A DNA stretch of 9,043 nucleotides from CAYGBW01 sp964348185 (GCA_964348185.1 CAYGBW010000087.1:1-9043), one strand, 5' to 3'. Positions 1 through 6,379 are shown, counted from the first letter of the stretch. Translations and numbers: made by a program. The notes: generated by a model from the sequence alone, not told the origin.

Positions 1-20
1 GCCCAACTGGAAGGTTTCCT

Positions 21-737
21 ATGAAACGTCGCACAAGACAGCCTTCGAAGGCAGTGGATCAACCCGATTTCCTCGGGGGGCGTCGCGAGAAACCGCGCAT
101 CGAGGAACAGAAGGGGGAAGGGGCTATTCGAGGAGCAGTCAGTGTCGATCTGAGTCATGCGCTGGAAAGATCGACGGGTCATACCATCGGGTGGATTCCG
201 AGTCCCAATTTCAGCGAACGAAAGGGGTTGATCGACACGGTGATTCTCCATTATACAGCGACGGGAAGTCTCGAGGAGACCGTTGATCTGTTTCAGAGGG
301 AAGACAGTCGGGTGTCGGCCCACTACGTGATCGGGGAAAACGGCTCAGTGATTCAAATGGTGGAGGTGGCGGAAAAAGCCTGGCATGCCGGAGCGAGCGA
401 ATTCCGGGGAAGGCCCAATGTGAATGAATTCAGCATCGGTATCGAACTGGTGAACTGGGGGTTGCTGAGAAGGAGAAGCGGTATATTCTATGTGTGGGTG
501 GGAGGCTATCAGACAGAGTATCAAGGGGAATCTCCCGTGTATGCCGGCGGCGAGTGGTGGGCTCCCTTCACTGAAATGCAGTACCGAATTCTTGGGGAGC
601 TCATCGGGCAGATTCGGGTGCGTTACCCTCTGATCACTCCTGACCGAATCGTGGGTCACCAAGATATCGCCCTTCCCAGAGGGAGGAAGATCGACCCGGG
701 CCTGGCATTTGACTGGGAACGGGTGAGAAAGGCTTGA
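21..737 (+). CDS. N-acetylmuramoyl-L-alanine amidase, AmpD/Amidase_2 family
   Basis: This 238-residue protein is a zinc amidase of the Amidase_2/AmpD type, which cleaves the amide bond between N-acetylmuramic acid and L-alanine in peptidoglycan or its recycled fragments. The domain runs from about residue 55 to 236. Visible family landmarks are H77 in VILHYTAT (zinc), the WHAG motif at 121-124, E142 in SIGIELVN, H213 in VGHQDIA (zinc), and K223 and D225 in GRKIDPG (catalytic Lys and zinc Asp). Residues 1-54 are charged and show no signal peptide or membrane segment, so a cytoplasmic recycling enzyme is more likely than a secreted autolysin. About 30 residues (150-180, rich in Trp, Tyr and Gly) are inserted between the central strand and the C-terminal part. 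GGAAGG ends six bases before the ATG and supports this start. The family call is firm; AmpD itself versus another amidase is open. Confidence 0.88.
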   Translation: MKRRTRQPSKAVDQPDFLGGRREKPRIEEQKGEGAIRGAVSVDLSHALERSTGHTIGWIPSPNFSERKGLIDTVILHYTATGSLEETVDLFQREDSRVSAHYVIGENGSVIQMVEVAEKAWHAGASEFRGRPNVNEFSIGIELVNWGLLRRRSGIFYVWVGGYQTEYQGESPVYAGGEWWAPFTEMQYRILGELIGQIRVRYPLITPDRIVGHQDIALPRGRKIDPGLAFDWERVRKA

Positions 738-819
738 GGCTGTCTGGGTTAAAGGGTACTGCTCGGGGGTTGAAAGGAGAATGAGTGGATCACCTGACTT
801 GGGGATGCCGAGCAACGGA

Positions 820-960
820 TCTTGGCTTATTTTTCCCTTCGCCAGGTTTAAGAACTTCGCCTTTGGCCTCTTTTGCGTTTTGAATGTCGAATATCGAATA
901 AGGAATTTCGAATGATGATTTTTTCCCTTCGACATTCATTATTGCTTGTTCGATATTCTG
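820..960. repeat. Dispersed-repeat-like non-coding block with an imperfect inverted repeat
   Basis: This stretch lies in the gene-free gap between the amidase and the unknown minus-strand gene. Its main structure is an imperfect inverted repeat. The left arm (889-913, beginning GAATATCGAATAAGGAAT) pairs with the reverse complement of 934-958 at about 20 of 25 positions, around a 20-base loop containing a T run and CCC. A second copy of the ATGTCGAA-type word (883-890) precedes the left arm. The A/T-rich, TCGAAT-repeating text differs from the genes around it and looks like the short dispersed repeats of sulfate-reducer-type genomes. That resemblance is from memory and untested. An open frame on the minus strand across it is judged spurious. 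Confidence 0.5.
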
Positions 961-974
961 CGGTTCAAAAGAAT

Positions 975-1020
975 TGACTTTCAGTCATGCTAGAAATCCA
1001 CCTGCTTTAGCAGGTAGTGG
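975..1020. repeat. Two tandem hairpins resembling an IS200/IS605-type element end
   Basis: Two perfect small hairpins sit 12 bases apart. The first is TGACT-TTC-AGTCA (975-987) and the second is ACCTGCT-TT-AGCAGGT (1000-1015). Flanking CCA (998-1000) and TGG (1018-1020) could extend the second stem across a bulge. The arrangement, with a GACTTTCAGTC word, a GCTAGAAATCC linker and a short GC-rich stem with a TTTA-like loop, resembles the subterminal hairpins of IS200/IS605 elements and the 3' parts of TnpB-associated RNAs. No transposase or tnpB is present, so this would be a remnant or a non-autonomous copy. The second hairpin also lies 15 bases past the stop of the minus-strand gene, but no U run follows it on that strand, so a rho-independent terminator is unlikely. 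Confidence 0.4.
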
Positions 1021-1029
1021 TTTAGTGGG

Positions 1030-1440
1030 TCACTTGCCGATCCTCTCGATGACCTCCACCTGGGCATACCCTGTTGATTGGCGGGAGTTCGCCTTTTTTC
1101 TAGCAGGTTTTGACGAGGTCCCTAGCGGGGTATTCCGTTCAGGACCCTGAAACGCCTGTGGAGTGTTGAGCGCTGTATCCAGCTGCTCGGTCAATCTGTC
1201 AATCTTTCTATTCGTCTCTACCAGTTCTGGAATCTCTGCCCCCAGATCCACCGTAACAGGCTTGTTGACGGGATAGGTGGATAGATGGCTCTCCAGCGTT
1301 TTGAGCTTGTCATAAAACCATGCCGAAAAGGAGACCTGAATCAGGGTTGAAAATGTCAGAAGGGCCAGGATAACCGTCTTGAAAACCTTATCCCTGACGG
1401 TTGTGCCGTCCATGCCGTCCATGCCGTCCATGTCATCCAT
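1030..1440 (-). CDS. Unknown single-membrane-segment protein with an N-terminal MDG repeat
   Basis: I do not recognise this protein. From the ATG at 1440 it is 136 residues. AAGGAGG lies five bases upstream of that codon and makes it the likely start, although the frame stays open further upstream to 1479. The N-terminus reads MDDMDGMDGMDG, encoded by a 9-base tandem repeat. A hydrophobic segment at about residues 20-43 (VFKTVILALLTFSTLIQVSF) can span the membrane once. Residues 72-92 are polar and could form a short helix or coiled coil, and the basic tail at 110-122 (KPARKKANSR) looks disordered. It lies 122 bases after coaD on the same strand and could be a read-through member of that operon or have its own promoter, which I could not identify. 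The strong ribosome binding site argues that it is a real gene. Confidence 0.6.
   Translation of the reverse strand: MDDMDGMDGMDGTTVRDKVFKTVILALLTFSTLIQVSFSAWFYDKLKTLESHLSTYPVNKPVTVDLGAEIPELVETNRKIDRLTEQLDTALNTPQAFQGPERNTPLGTSSKPARKKANSRQSTGYAQVEVIERIGK
1405..1440 (-). repeat. 9-bp tandem repeat encoding MDG units
   Basis: Three identical copies of GCCGTCCAT (plus strand; 1405-1413, 1414-1422, 1423-1431) are followed by a fourth diverged copy, GTCATCCAT (1432-1440). On the coding strand each unit reads ATGGACGGC (Met-Asp-Gly), and the diverged copy is the start codon unit, Met-Asp-Asp. Each unit carries an in-frame ATG, so loss or gain of copies would keep the frame. Confidence 0.9.
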
Positions 1441-1445
1441 GGGAT

Positions 1446-1452
1446 CCTCCTT
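1446..1452 (-). promoter_or_regulatory. Ribosome binding site fixing the start of the unknown membrane protein
   Basis: The minus strand reads AAGGAGG here, a full Shine-Dalgarno match, followed by five bases (ATCCC) and the ATG at 1440. It favours the 136-residue start over the longer open frame to 1479. Confidence 0.8.
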
Positions 1453-1562
1453 GGGTCCGGTGTTGAGAGGGGATTTCATGAAAGGGGTCTCAATGATAAT
1501 CGGCAGGATCTGGGAAAACTTGATTTTTACCTGTCAGACTGAGTTCTGGGGAGGTGGTTGCT

Positions 1563-2075
1563 TTATCTGCCCCGGCGTCGATTCTTCTTTCTCAGGGTTT
1601 CGAATCTCTCTTTGAGTTTTCTCTCAACGCAATCCGGGACGAGGCCTTTGACAGCCCCGCCCAGACTGGCCACCTCCTTGATGGTTCTAGAGCTGACAAA
1701 AAAATAGTCTTTGTTTGCCATCATGAAAAGGGTCTCTATATTCTGATTGAGGTTCTTATTCGTGGAAGCCATGTGGAATTCATATTCAAAGTCAGATGTG
1801 GCCCTGAGACCCCTGAGTATGACGGTGGCCCTGCTTCTGGCTGCATAGTTGACCAACAGACCGCTGAAACTCTCAACGACCACGTCGGGTTTGTTTTTGA
1901 GAGCAATCTTCGCCATTTCCACCCGCTCTTCAACGGTGAAAAGAGCCTTCTTTGGGATGTCAGAGGCAATAGCCAAAATAACGCCATCAAAACACTCCAA
2001 GGCTCGTTCTACGATATCGACGTGTCCAAAAGTGATCGGATCAAAAGAACCCGGATACACGGCAACCTTTCCCAT
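1563..2075 (-). CDS. coaD: Phosphopantetheine adenylyltransferase (PPAT)
   Basis: CoaD transfers AMP from ATP to 4'-phosphopantetheine to give dephospho-CoA, the penultimate step of coenzyme A synthesis, in the cytoplasm. The product is 170 residues, about the family's usual 160-170. The nucleotidyltransferase motif GSFDPITFGH (9-18) contains T15 and H18. K42, R88 and R91 fall at the same numbers as the E. coli active-site residues. The C-terminal nucleotide-binding motif is FFVSSRTIKEVASLGG (125-140), and a short basic tail (KKNRRRGR) follows. The ATG at 2075 is preceded by GGAGG with a five-base spacer, so it is preferred over an upstream in-frame TTG at 2087. It follows rsmD by 100 bases on the same strand, a very common pairing in bacteria. 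Confidence 0.96.
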   Translation of the reverse strand: MGKVAVYPGSFDPITFGHVDIVERALECFDGVILAIASDIPKKALFTVEERVEMAKIALKNKPDVVVESFSGLLVNYAARSRATVILRGLRATSDFEYEFHMASTNKNLNQNIETLFMMANKDYFFVSSRTIKEVASLGGAVKGLVPDCVERKLKERFETLRKKNRRRGR

Positions 2076-2080
2076 GAAGA

Positions 2081-2085
2081 CCTCC
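2081..2085 (-). promoter_or_regulatory. Ribosome binding site of coaD
   Basis: GGAGG on the minus strand is spaced five bases (TCTTC) from the ATG at 2075. It overlaps the alternative TTG at 2087, which argues against that codon being the start. Confidence 0.75.
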
Positions 2086-2155
2086 AAAAGGAATTTTAAT
2101 CAACTCTATCCGTCCTGATCGATTTCAAGGTATTTAGATGATCTGGGCAACAGCC

Positions 2156-2181
2156 CGTTGAGGGTTCACCCCTTGTCAACG
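2156..2181 (-). other. Bulged hairpin over the rsmD stop codon
   Basis: CGTTGA (2156-2161) pairs with TCAACG (2176-2181), and inside it GGGT (2162-2165) pairs with ACCC (2168-2171). A four-base bulge (2172-2175) lies on one side. The stem covers the rsmD stop codon and the start of the rsmD-coaD gap. No U run follows on the minus strand, so it is not a standard terminator. It might slow or protect the transcript between the two genes, but nothing else supports a role. Confidence 0.3.
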
Positions 2182-2766
2182 TCCAGGTAGCCAGTCCCCA
2201 ACTGTGAGTCTCCCCCCCCGAAAACCGAGGAAGGAGACCGTCGTGTCCCCATAGGTTTTCTGCTGCAGAACAACGAGTTCGCCATAGCCTCTGGAGGGAG
2301 ATTCCCGTGAAGCGTGTTCTAGCACAATGAGCCCGCCATGAGAAAGGACCCTATGTCCAACAATCCGCCTAAGGGTCTTCTCTACCCATCCGCGACCGTA
2401 CGGTGGATCAGCAAATACGACCTGAAAGGTTTCCCCCCTCTGGCCCATTAGGGCGAGCCCACGGGGTACCGACATGGCCAGAACAAACGCATGAGCATCA
2501 AAACCGCACAGAGAGATGTTCTTTTCAAGGACGCTCAGGGCAGGCCTTGAATTCTCCACAAAAACGACTCGTTCAGCACCCCGGCTGATCGCCTCCAATC
2601 CCAGACTCCCTGTTCCGGAAAAGAGATCAAGAACCTCTATCCCTCCCCATGGGCCACCCAGAGTATTGAAAACGGACTCCTTAACGCGGTCAGCCGTAGG
2701 CCGGATAGCCCTTCCCTTGAGAGAATGCAGTTTTTTCCCCTTCGCTCTTCCAGAAATAATCCGCAT
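2176..2766 (-). CDS. rsmD: 16S rRNA (guanine966-N2)-methyltransferase
   Basis: RsmD uses S-adenosylmethionine to methylate N2 of G966 in 16S rRNA during 30S assembly. The 196-residue protein is the usual family length. The N-terminus MRIISGRAKGKKL is typical and fixes the start, although the ribosome binding site before it is weak. The substrate-side motif RPTADRVKESVFN is at 22-34. The SAM-binding motif LDLFSGTGSLGLEA (46-59) is followed by the acidic E71 (VFVEN), and the catalytic motif DPPY is at 120-123. It lies 34 bases after the Mut7-C gene and before coaD, all on the minus strand, consistent with one transcript. Confidence 0.95.
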   Translation of the reverse strand: MRIISGRAKGKKLHSLKGRAIRPTADRVKESVFNTLGGPWGGIEVLDLFSGTGSLGLEAISRGAERVVFVENSRPALSVLEKNISLCGFDAHAFVLAMSVPRGLALMGQRGETFQVVFADPPYGRGWVEKTLRRIVGHRVLSHGGLIVLEHASRESPSRGYGELVVLQQKTYGDTTVSFLGFRGGRLTVGDWLPGR

Positions 2767-2800
2767 GGAGCAAAAGCGTTCAGCGACTGACGGTCAGGAG

Positions 2801-3283
2801 TCAGCCTGGTAGACTTTTCGACGATTCCAGGATCTTCTCGATTCTTTTTTTCATGTTGGTTCGATGAGTGCCCTCCCAATAGATCCTCTGACACGAGGGA
2901 CATCGATGAAATACCCGATGTGTGTGAAACACAAACTCAGGAACCTTGCCCTCCGCCCCTTCCCGGGACATCTCCTCCAGTTCGTCATTGCAAAGGAGAC
3001 ACCGAGAGAAGACCCTGTCAGGGTCCACCCGGAGCCCCATGGCCTCCATGACAGCCCCAACCTGAAGATCAGGCAGGTCTTCCTTGACAATGAAAATGTT
3101 TCCCAGAAAGAGCTTGGCCTCGAGGCTTCGGTTCCGGGTCAGGATAGTCCGGCCCTCTTTCAAGGCAATCTGAACAAGGCGATGGCGATCCTTCCCTGGA
3201 AAGACAGTGGTGTCAAAACCGAGAGACCTCAACCACTTGGCCAGCTTTCCGAGGGTCGTGTCAACGATGAATCTCTTTCTCAT
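2801..3283 (-). CDS. Mut7-C RNase-domain protein with zinc ribbon
   Basis: The 160-residue protein matches the Mut7-C family, a PIN-like fold named from the C-terminus of the nematode exonuclease Mut-7, followed by a zinc ribbon. It is a predicted RNase with no well-established physiological role in bacteria. Visible landmarks are the N-terminal FIVDTTLGKLAKWLRSLGFD (5-24, with D8 and D24), ILTRNRSL (47-54), CLLC (95-98), CPSC (128-131) and a YWEGTH motif at 135-140. The third position of the usual TRD-type motif is Asn (N51) here, which might lower metal-dependent catalysis. The ATG lies one base after the mtaD stop codon (TAA-A-ATG) and has no strong ribosome binding site, so translation is probably coupled to mtaD. 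Link to neighbours: RNA-related like RsmD and RlmN, by inference only. Confidence 0.85.
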   Translation of the reverse strand: MRKRFIVDTTLGKLAKWLRSLGFDTTVFPGKDRHRLVQIALKEGRTILTRNRSLEAKLFLGNIFIVKEDLPDLQVGAVMEAMGLRVDPDRVFSRCLLCNDELEEMSREGAEGKVPEFVFHTHRVFHRCPSCQRIYWEGTHRTNMKKRIEKILESSKSLPG

Positions 3284-3284
3284 T

Positions 3285-4550
3285 TTACTGGGAGGCCCGC
3301 TTCAATAGATCAAATGCAGCCCGTCTAGCCCCTTCTATAACCTCCTCTTCTCCCTCAACCCTGTGCCCCGTCATAAGGATCTTCCCATCGCAGATCACCG
3401 TATCAACACATGAGCCGTTCGCAGCGTAAGCGAGGTCTGAGTGAAGATCGAAGTGGGGTGTCAGTTCTGGTCTTTGAAGATCCACCAGAACGATATCGGC
3501 CAGGGCGCCCGCTTCGATCCTTCCCGCGTTCAGCCCAAAGGCTTTTGATCCTTGGACGGTCGCCATTTCAAAGACCTCTTTCGCAGGAAGTGCCGTACTA
3601 TCGCCGCATTGATGCTTTTGTAAAAGAGAGGCGAATTTGATCGTCTCCAACATGTCTAGGTTGTTGTTAGACGAGCACCCGTCTGTGCCGAGGCATGCCG
3701 TAATTCCAGCCTCTCGGAGTTGCGCGTACGGAAACGTGCCACCCACGGTGAGTTTCATGTTGGATACCGGATTATGAACAACCTTGACGTCGTGTTGTCT
3801 CATCATGCGGATTTCCTCTTGGGAGAGCCACACCCCGTGACAGGCGATGACATTGGGGCCGAGGAAACCGATCCTTTCAAGATAGGCAGCCGGGGGTACC
3901 CCATGCTTCTGGATACAGTCATCGACCTCTTTCCTGGTTTCCGAAAGATGGATGTGAATGAGAAGGTCTTTTTCCCGTGAAAAGTCTGCGGCCCATCTCA
4001 GGCTCTCCTCGGACACGGTGTAGATTGCGTGAGGGCCGAGAGTGAAATGGATTCGACGGCTGAATTGCGAGCTTTCCCGGAAGAGTTCTTCGTTAAGGGC
4101 CTTCTGTTCCCTGGCTTTCTTTTGACTGAAAAAGTCGATAAACACGGCACTGATAGCAGCTCGAATCCCCATTTCTTCCACTGCCCGGGCGGTCCCCTTC
4201 CAAAACCAGTACATGTCGTTGAAAAACGTGGTTCCCGTCTTGATCATCTCCAGACACGCCAGTTTCGCCCCCCAATAGATGTCTTGCTCCGTCATTTTTG
4301 CTTCCAGAACCCAGATCTTGTTTTCCAGCCAATCCTGGAGGTGCATGTCATCGGCATATCCCCGCAGCAGCGTCATGGCGGCATGGGTATGTCCGTTGAC
4401 AAAAGAAGGGATAATCGCCTTCCCTGCTCCTGAGAGAATGGTTTCGGCAGGGAGATCGATGGAATCCTGTACAGCCTTGATGAGATTGTTCTGGATGTAG
4501 ACATCCTTGATCATCCCATTGAGGGATGCTCCCCTGATGAGTATGGTCAT
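3285..4550 (-). CDS. mtaD: 5-methylthioadenosine/S-adenosylhomocysteine deaminase
   Basis: This 421-residue amidohydrolase deaminates 5'-methylthioadenosine and S-adenosylhomocysteine to the inosine forms plus ammonia, in the cytoplasm. Metal and substrate residues of the family are visible: NGHTH (H54, H56), GPHA (H174), HLSE (H201, E204), ACHG (H238) and LGTDG (D290). The C-terminal strand domain (GRIEAGALADIVLVDL) completes the fold, and the length is close to the family's usual 420-440. The start is firm, with GGAGGAG five bases before the ATG. That ATG overlaps the stop of the upstream phosphorylase as ATGA, a sign of translational coupling. The neighbouring phosphorylase appears built for 6-oxopurines, so the two probably act in sequence on methylthioadenosine. 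Guanine or chlorohydrolase activities are close relatives and cannot be fully excluded. Confidence 0.92.
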   Translation of the reverse strand: MTILIRGASLNGMIKDVYIQNNLIKAVQDSIDLPAETILSGAGKAIIPSFVNGHTHAAMTLLRGYADDMHLQDWLENKIWVLEAKMTEQDIYWGAKLACLEMIKTGTTFFNDMYWFWKGTARAVEEMGIRAAISAVFIDFFSQKKAREQKALNEELFRESSQFSRRIHFTLGPHAIYTVSEESLRWAADFSREKDLLIHIHLSETRKEVDDCIQKHGVPPAAYLERIGFLGPNVIACHGVWLSQEEIRMMRQHDVKVVHNPVSNMKLTVGGTFPYAQLREAGITACLGTDGCSSNNNLDMLETIKFASLLQKHQCGDSTALPAKEVFEMATVQGSKAFGLNAGRIEAGALADIVLVDLQRPELTPHFDLHSDLAYAANGSCVDTVICDGKILMTGHRVEGEEEVIEGARRAAFDLLKRASQ

Positions 4551-5251
4551 GTTAACTCCTCCAGAATGGCATGAATCAGTCGCTCAACGGTGTTCACATT
4601 CTGACGAGCAGTGCTAGCGATTTCTTCTTGTCTAAGCGGTGTTTCTGCGATTCCATGACAAAAGTTGTCGATGTGGCAGATACTCGCATAGGCCAGCTCG
4701 AGCTCCTTTGCGAGAGTTGCCTCATTTGCCATGGTCATTCCCACGACATCCCCAAAGGATTTGAGCATCTCAATTTCGGCTTTTGTCTCCAAACGGGGAC
4801 CGGTGGTCTGTATATAGATCCCACCGTCTGCCACATCGATTCCCTTCTGGCTTGCGGCTCTCAGGATGAGGGCCCTTAAACCCGGGTCCAGACCGGGGGT
4901 AATGTGCCGGATCTCACTTTCGTAGACGGTCTTGATCCCCCAGAGATTGATGTAATCATCGGGAATTATTAGGGACTTCGGAGGGAGGGTCTTCCTGAGA
5001 CTTCCCGTAGAATTCACCCCGATGACCTGCGAGACACCCAGTTTTTTGAATGCCGAGAGATTGGCCTGATGGTTGATTCGATGGGGAGGGATGTCGTTTT
5101 CCAGACCGTGGCGGGGGAGAAAAGCCAATGATGCGGCAAGCCAGATGAAGGCTTCACCAAACCCGGTAGATATCCTCTCGATCTGGGCGTCTTTTCCAGA
5201 AAGGAGATCACGATACGCAGAACCAGCAATCAGACCCAAACATTCCATCAT
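4547..5251 (-). CDS. mtnP: Methylthio-nucleoside phosphorylase, probably 5'-methylthioinosine phosphorylase
   Basis: The 234-residue protein belongs to the trimeric PNP/MTAP family, which splits a purine nucleoside with phosphate into the free base and sugar-1-phosphate. Motifs: LGLIAGSAY (5-13, phosphate loop), FLPRHG (44-49), PPHRINHQAN (55-64), IYIQTTGPRLETKAE (145-159), GMTMANEATLAKE (171-183) and ASICHIDNFCHG (189-200). Human MTAP has ATDYD in the last motif, with Asp220 and Asp222 reading adenine. Here the aligned positions are N196 and C198, as in PNP (Asn243), which suggests a 6-oxopurine. With a deaminase immediately downstream, methylthioinosine is the best-guess substrate. The protein is shorter than human MTAP (about 280) but near the size of other microbial members. 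Its own promoter appears to lie over the end of rlmN. The ATG is preceded only by a weak GGA site. Confidence 0.88.
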   Translation of the reverse strand: MMECLGLIAGSAYRDLLSGKDAQIERISTGFGEAFIWLAASLAFLPRHGLENDIPPHRINHQANLSAFKKLGVSQVIGVNSTGSLRKTLPPKSLIIPDDYINLWGIKTVYESEIRHITPGLDPGLRALILRAASQKGIDVADGGIYIQTTGPRLETKAEIEMLKSFGDVVGMTMANEATLAKELELAYASICHIDNFCHGIAETPLRQEEIASTARQNVNTVERLIHAILEELT

Positions 5252-5257
5252 GTTGAT

Positions 5258-5278
5258 CCAAGTCTTGGGGGAGACCCC
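5258..5278. promoter_or_regulatory. Two adjacent palindromes in the mtnP leader
   Basis: CCAAGTCTTGG (5258-5268) and GGGGAGACCCC (5268-5278) are both perfect odd-centred palindromes that meet between the predicted -10 and the mtnP start codon. They could be an operator at the transcription start or a small 5' leader structure. No regulator is identifiable. Confidence 0.3.
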
Positions 5279-5307
5279 ATTTTAGGGAGTTGGCGAGACC
5301 ATGTCAA
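5279..5307 (-). promoter_or_regulatory. Near-consensus sigma70 promoter of mtnP
   Basis: On the minus strand TTGACA (5307-5302) and TAAAAT (5284-5279) are separated by exactly 17 bases, matching 6/6 and 5/6 of the consensus. The -35 lies in the rlmN coding end and the -10 contains the rlmN stop codon. Transcription would start near 5272, about 20 bases before the mtnP ATG. This would let mtnP, mtaD, the Mut7-C gene, rsmD and coaD be expressed independently of rlmN. Confidence 0.6.
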
Positions 5308-6346
5308 CCCTCAAGCGCCCTGGACTTCCTCTCAGCTGTCCGCATGCTGCGGAGATGTCCGCTCCTCGACCCTTTCTGATGATCGCTGTAACGTTTTTTT
5401 GGAGAAGGGCATTCTGAAAGGCCAGAATCCTTTCCTCGTCAGGCTGCTCAAAGGGAAGATGGGGGGATTCATTAAATGGAATCAGGTTCACCTTGGCTCG
5501 GATTCCGTGGAGGGCCCTCGGGAGACGCCGGGCGTCCTCATTCGAATCGTTGATTCCTTTGATGAGAACGTATTCGAAAGTAATCCGCTCCCTTGGGGCA
5601 AGGGGGAATCGCCGACACGCCGCGAGAAGTTCCTCAAGGGGATACTTCTGATTGATCGGCATGAGGAATGTCCTCGTCGCGTTATCTGTCGCATTGAGGG
5701 AGATAGCCAGGCGGCAGCGTCGAGGCAACCGCGCAAGCCTGTCGATACCCGGGACTAGCCCAACCGTGGACAGAGTGATCTTCCTCTGAGAAAAGCCGAG
5801 CCCCTCACTGTAGCCCATGATTTCCAGAGCCTTGGCGGTGTTCTCAAAGTTTGCCAGAGGCTCCCCCATGCCCATGAGCACAATGTTCGTAAGGCTCCTC
5901 GTCCCCAGAACCTTTTGAACGGCCAGAACCTGACCCACAATTTCCGAGGGAGATAGATTTCTCGAAAACCGCTGCTGACCCGTGACACAGAACCGACAGC
6001 CAAAAGCGCAGCCAGCTTGTGTCGAGACACAGAGAGTCAGGCGTCTCTTATCAGGGATGAGGACGCTTTCAATGGACTCGCAGTCTTCCAAGGTAAACAG
6101 AAACTTCTGCGAACCGTCGTGGGAGGTTTCACGGCTCGTCACAGGCAGGGGGAAGATTCGAGTGGTCTTTTCAAGCAGGACCTTCAACTCTCGGGAGAGG
6201 TTGGTCATCTTGCGGAAAGAATCCTCCCTGTCCCGGTAAATCCACCGGATGATCTGCTGGGCTCGGTAGTCCTCTTTGCCGAGTTCTCTGATAAGCCCCC
6301 TCAGTTCCTCCCGGTTCAGATTCCTGATATCGACCCTTTCGTCCAT
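5282..6346 (-). CDS. rlmN: Dual-specificity RNA methyltransferase (23S rRNA A2503 / tRNA A37)
   Basis: RlmN is a radical-SAM enzyme that methylates C2 of A2503 in 23S rRNA and of A37 in some tRNAs. The 354-residue product has the usual length. The [4Fe-4S] motif CAFGCRFC gives C113, C117 and C120. The two mechanism cysteines are present: C106 in LTLCVSTQ (E. coli C118), the one that in E. coli works with the methyl-carrying Cys near the C-terminus, here C335 in ISAACGQLRG (E. coli C355). Other family marks are VLMGMGEPLANF and STVGLVPGI. The C355-type motif and lack of Cfr-specific features favour RlmN over the resistance enzyme Cfr, though I judge this by eye. It is the first gene of the minus-strand unit, about 30 bases before mtnP, and a promoter lies upstream at 6380-6409. 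The ribosome binding site is weak. Confidence 0.95.
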   Translation of the reverse strand: MDERVDIRNLNREELRGLIRELGKEDYRAQQIIRWIYRDREDSFRKMTNLSRELKVLLEKTTRIFPLPVTSRETSHDGSQKFLFTLEDCESIESVLIPDKRRLTLCVSTQAGCAFGCRFCVTGQQRFSRNLSPSEIVGQVLAVQKVLGTRSLTNIVLMGMGEPLANFENTAKALEIMGYSEGLGFSQRKITLSTVGLVPGIDRLARLPRRCRLAISLNATDNATRTFLMPINQKYPLEELLAACRRFPLAPRERITFEYVLIKGINDSNEDARRLPRALHGIRAKVNLIPFNESPHLPFEQPDEERILAFQNALLQKNVTAIIRKGRGADISAACGQLRGSPGRLRVDMVSPTP

Positions 6347-6379
6347 CTACAAGAGACTCACAATGAATGATTTGTAGAA

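Noticed and set aside
345..935. Minus-strand open frame of 196 codons across the end of the amidase and the repeat block
   Set aside because: Two-thirds is antisense to the well-supported amidase and the rest reads through the inverted repeat; no ribosome binding site or family likeness.
1554..2099. Plus-strand open frame of 181 codons
   Set aside because: It is the antisense shadow of coaD, whose active-site motifs are complete.
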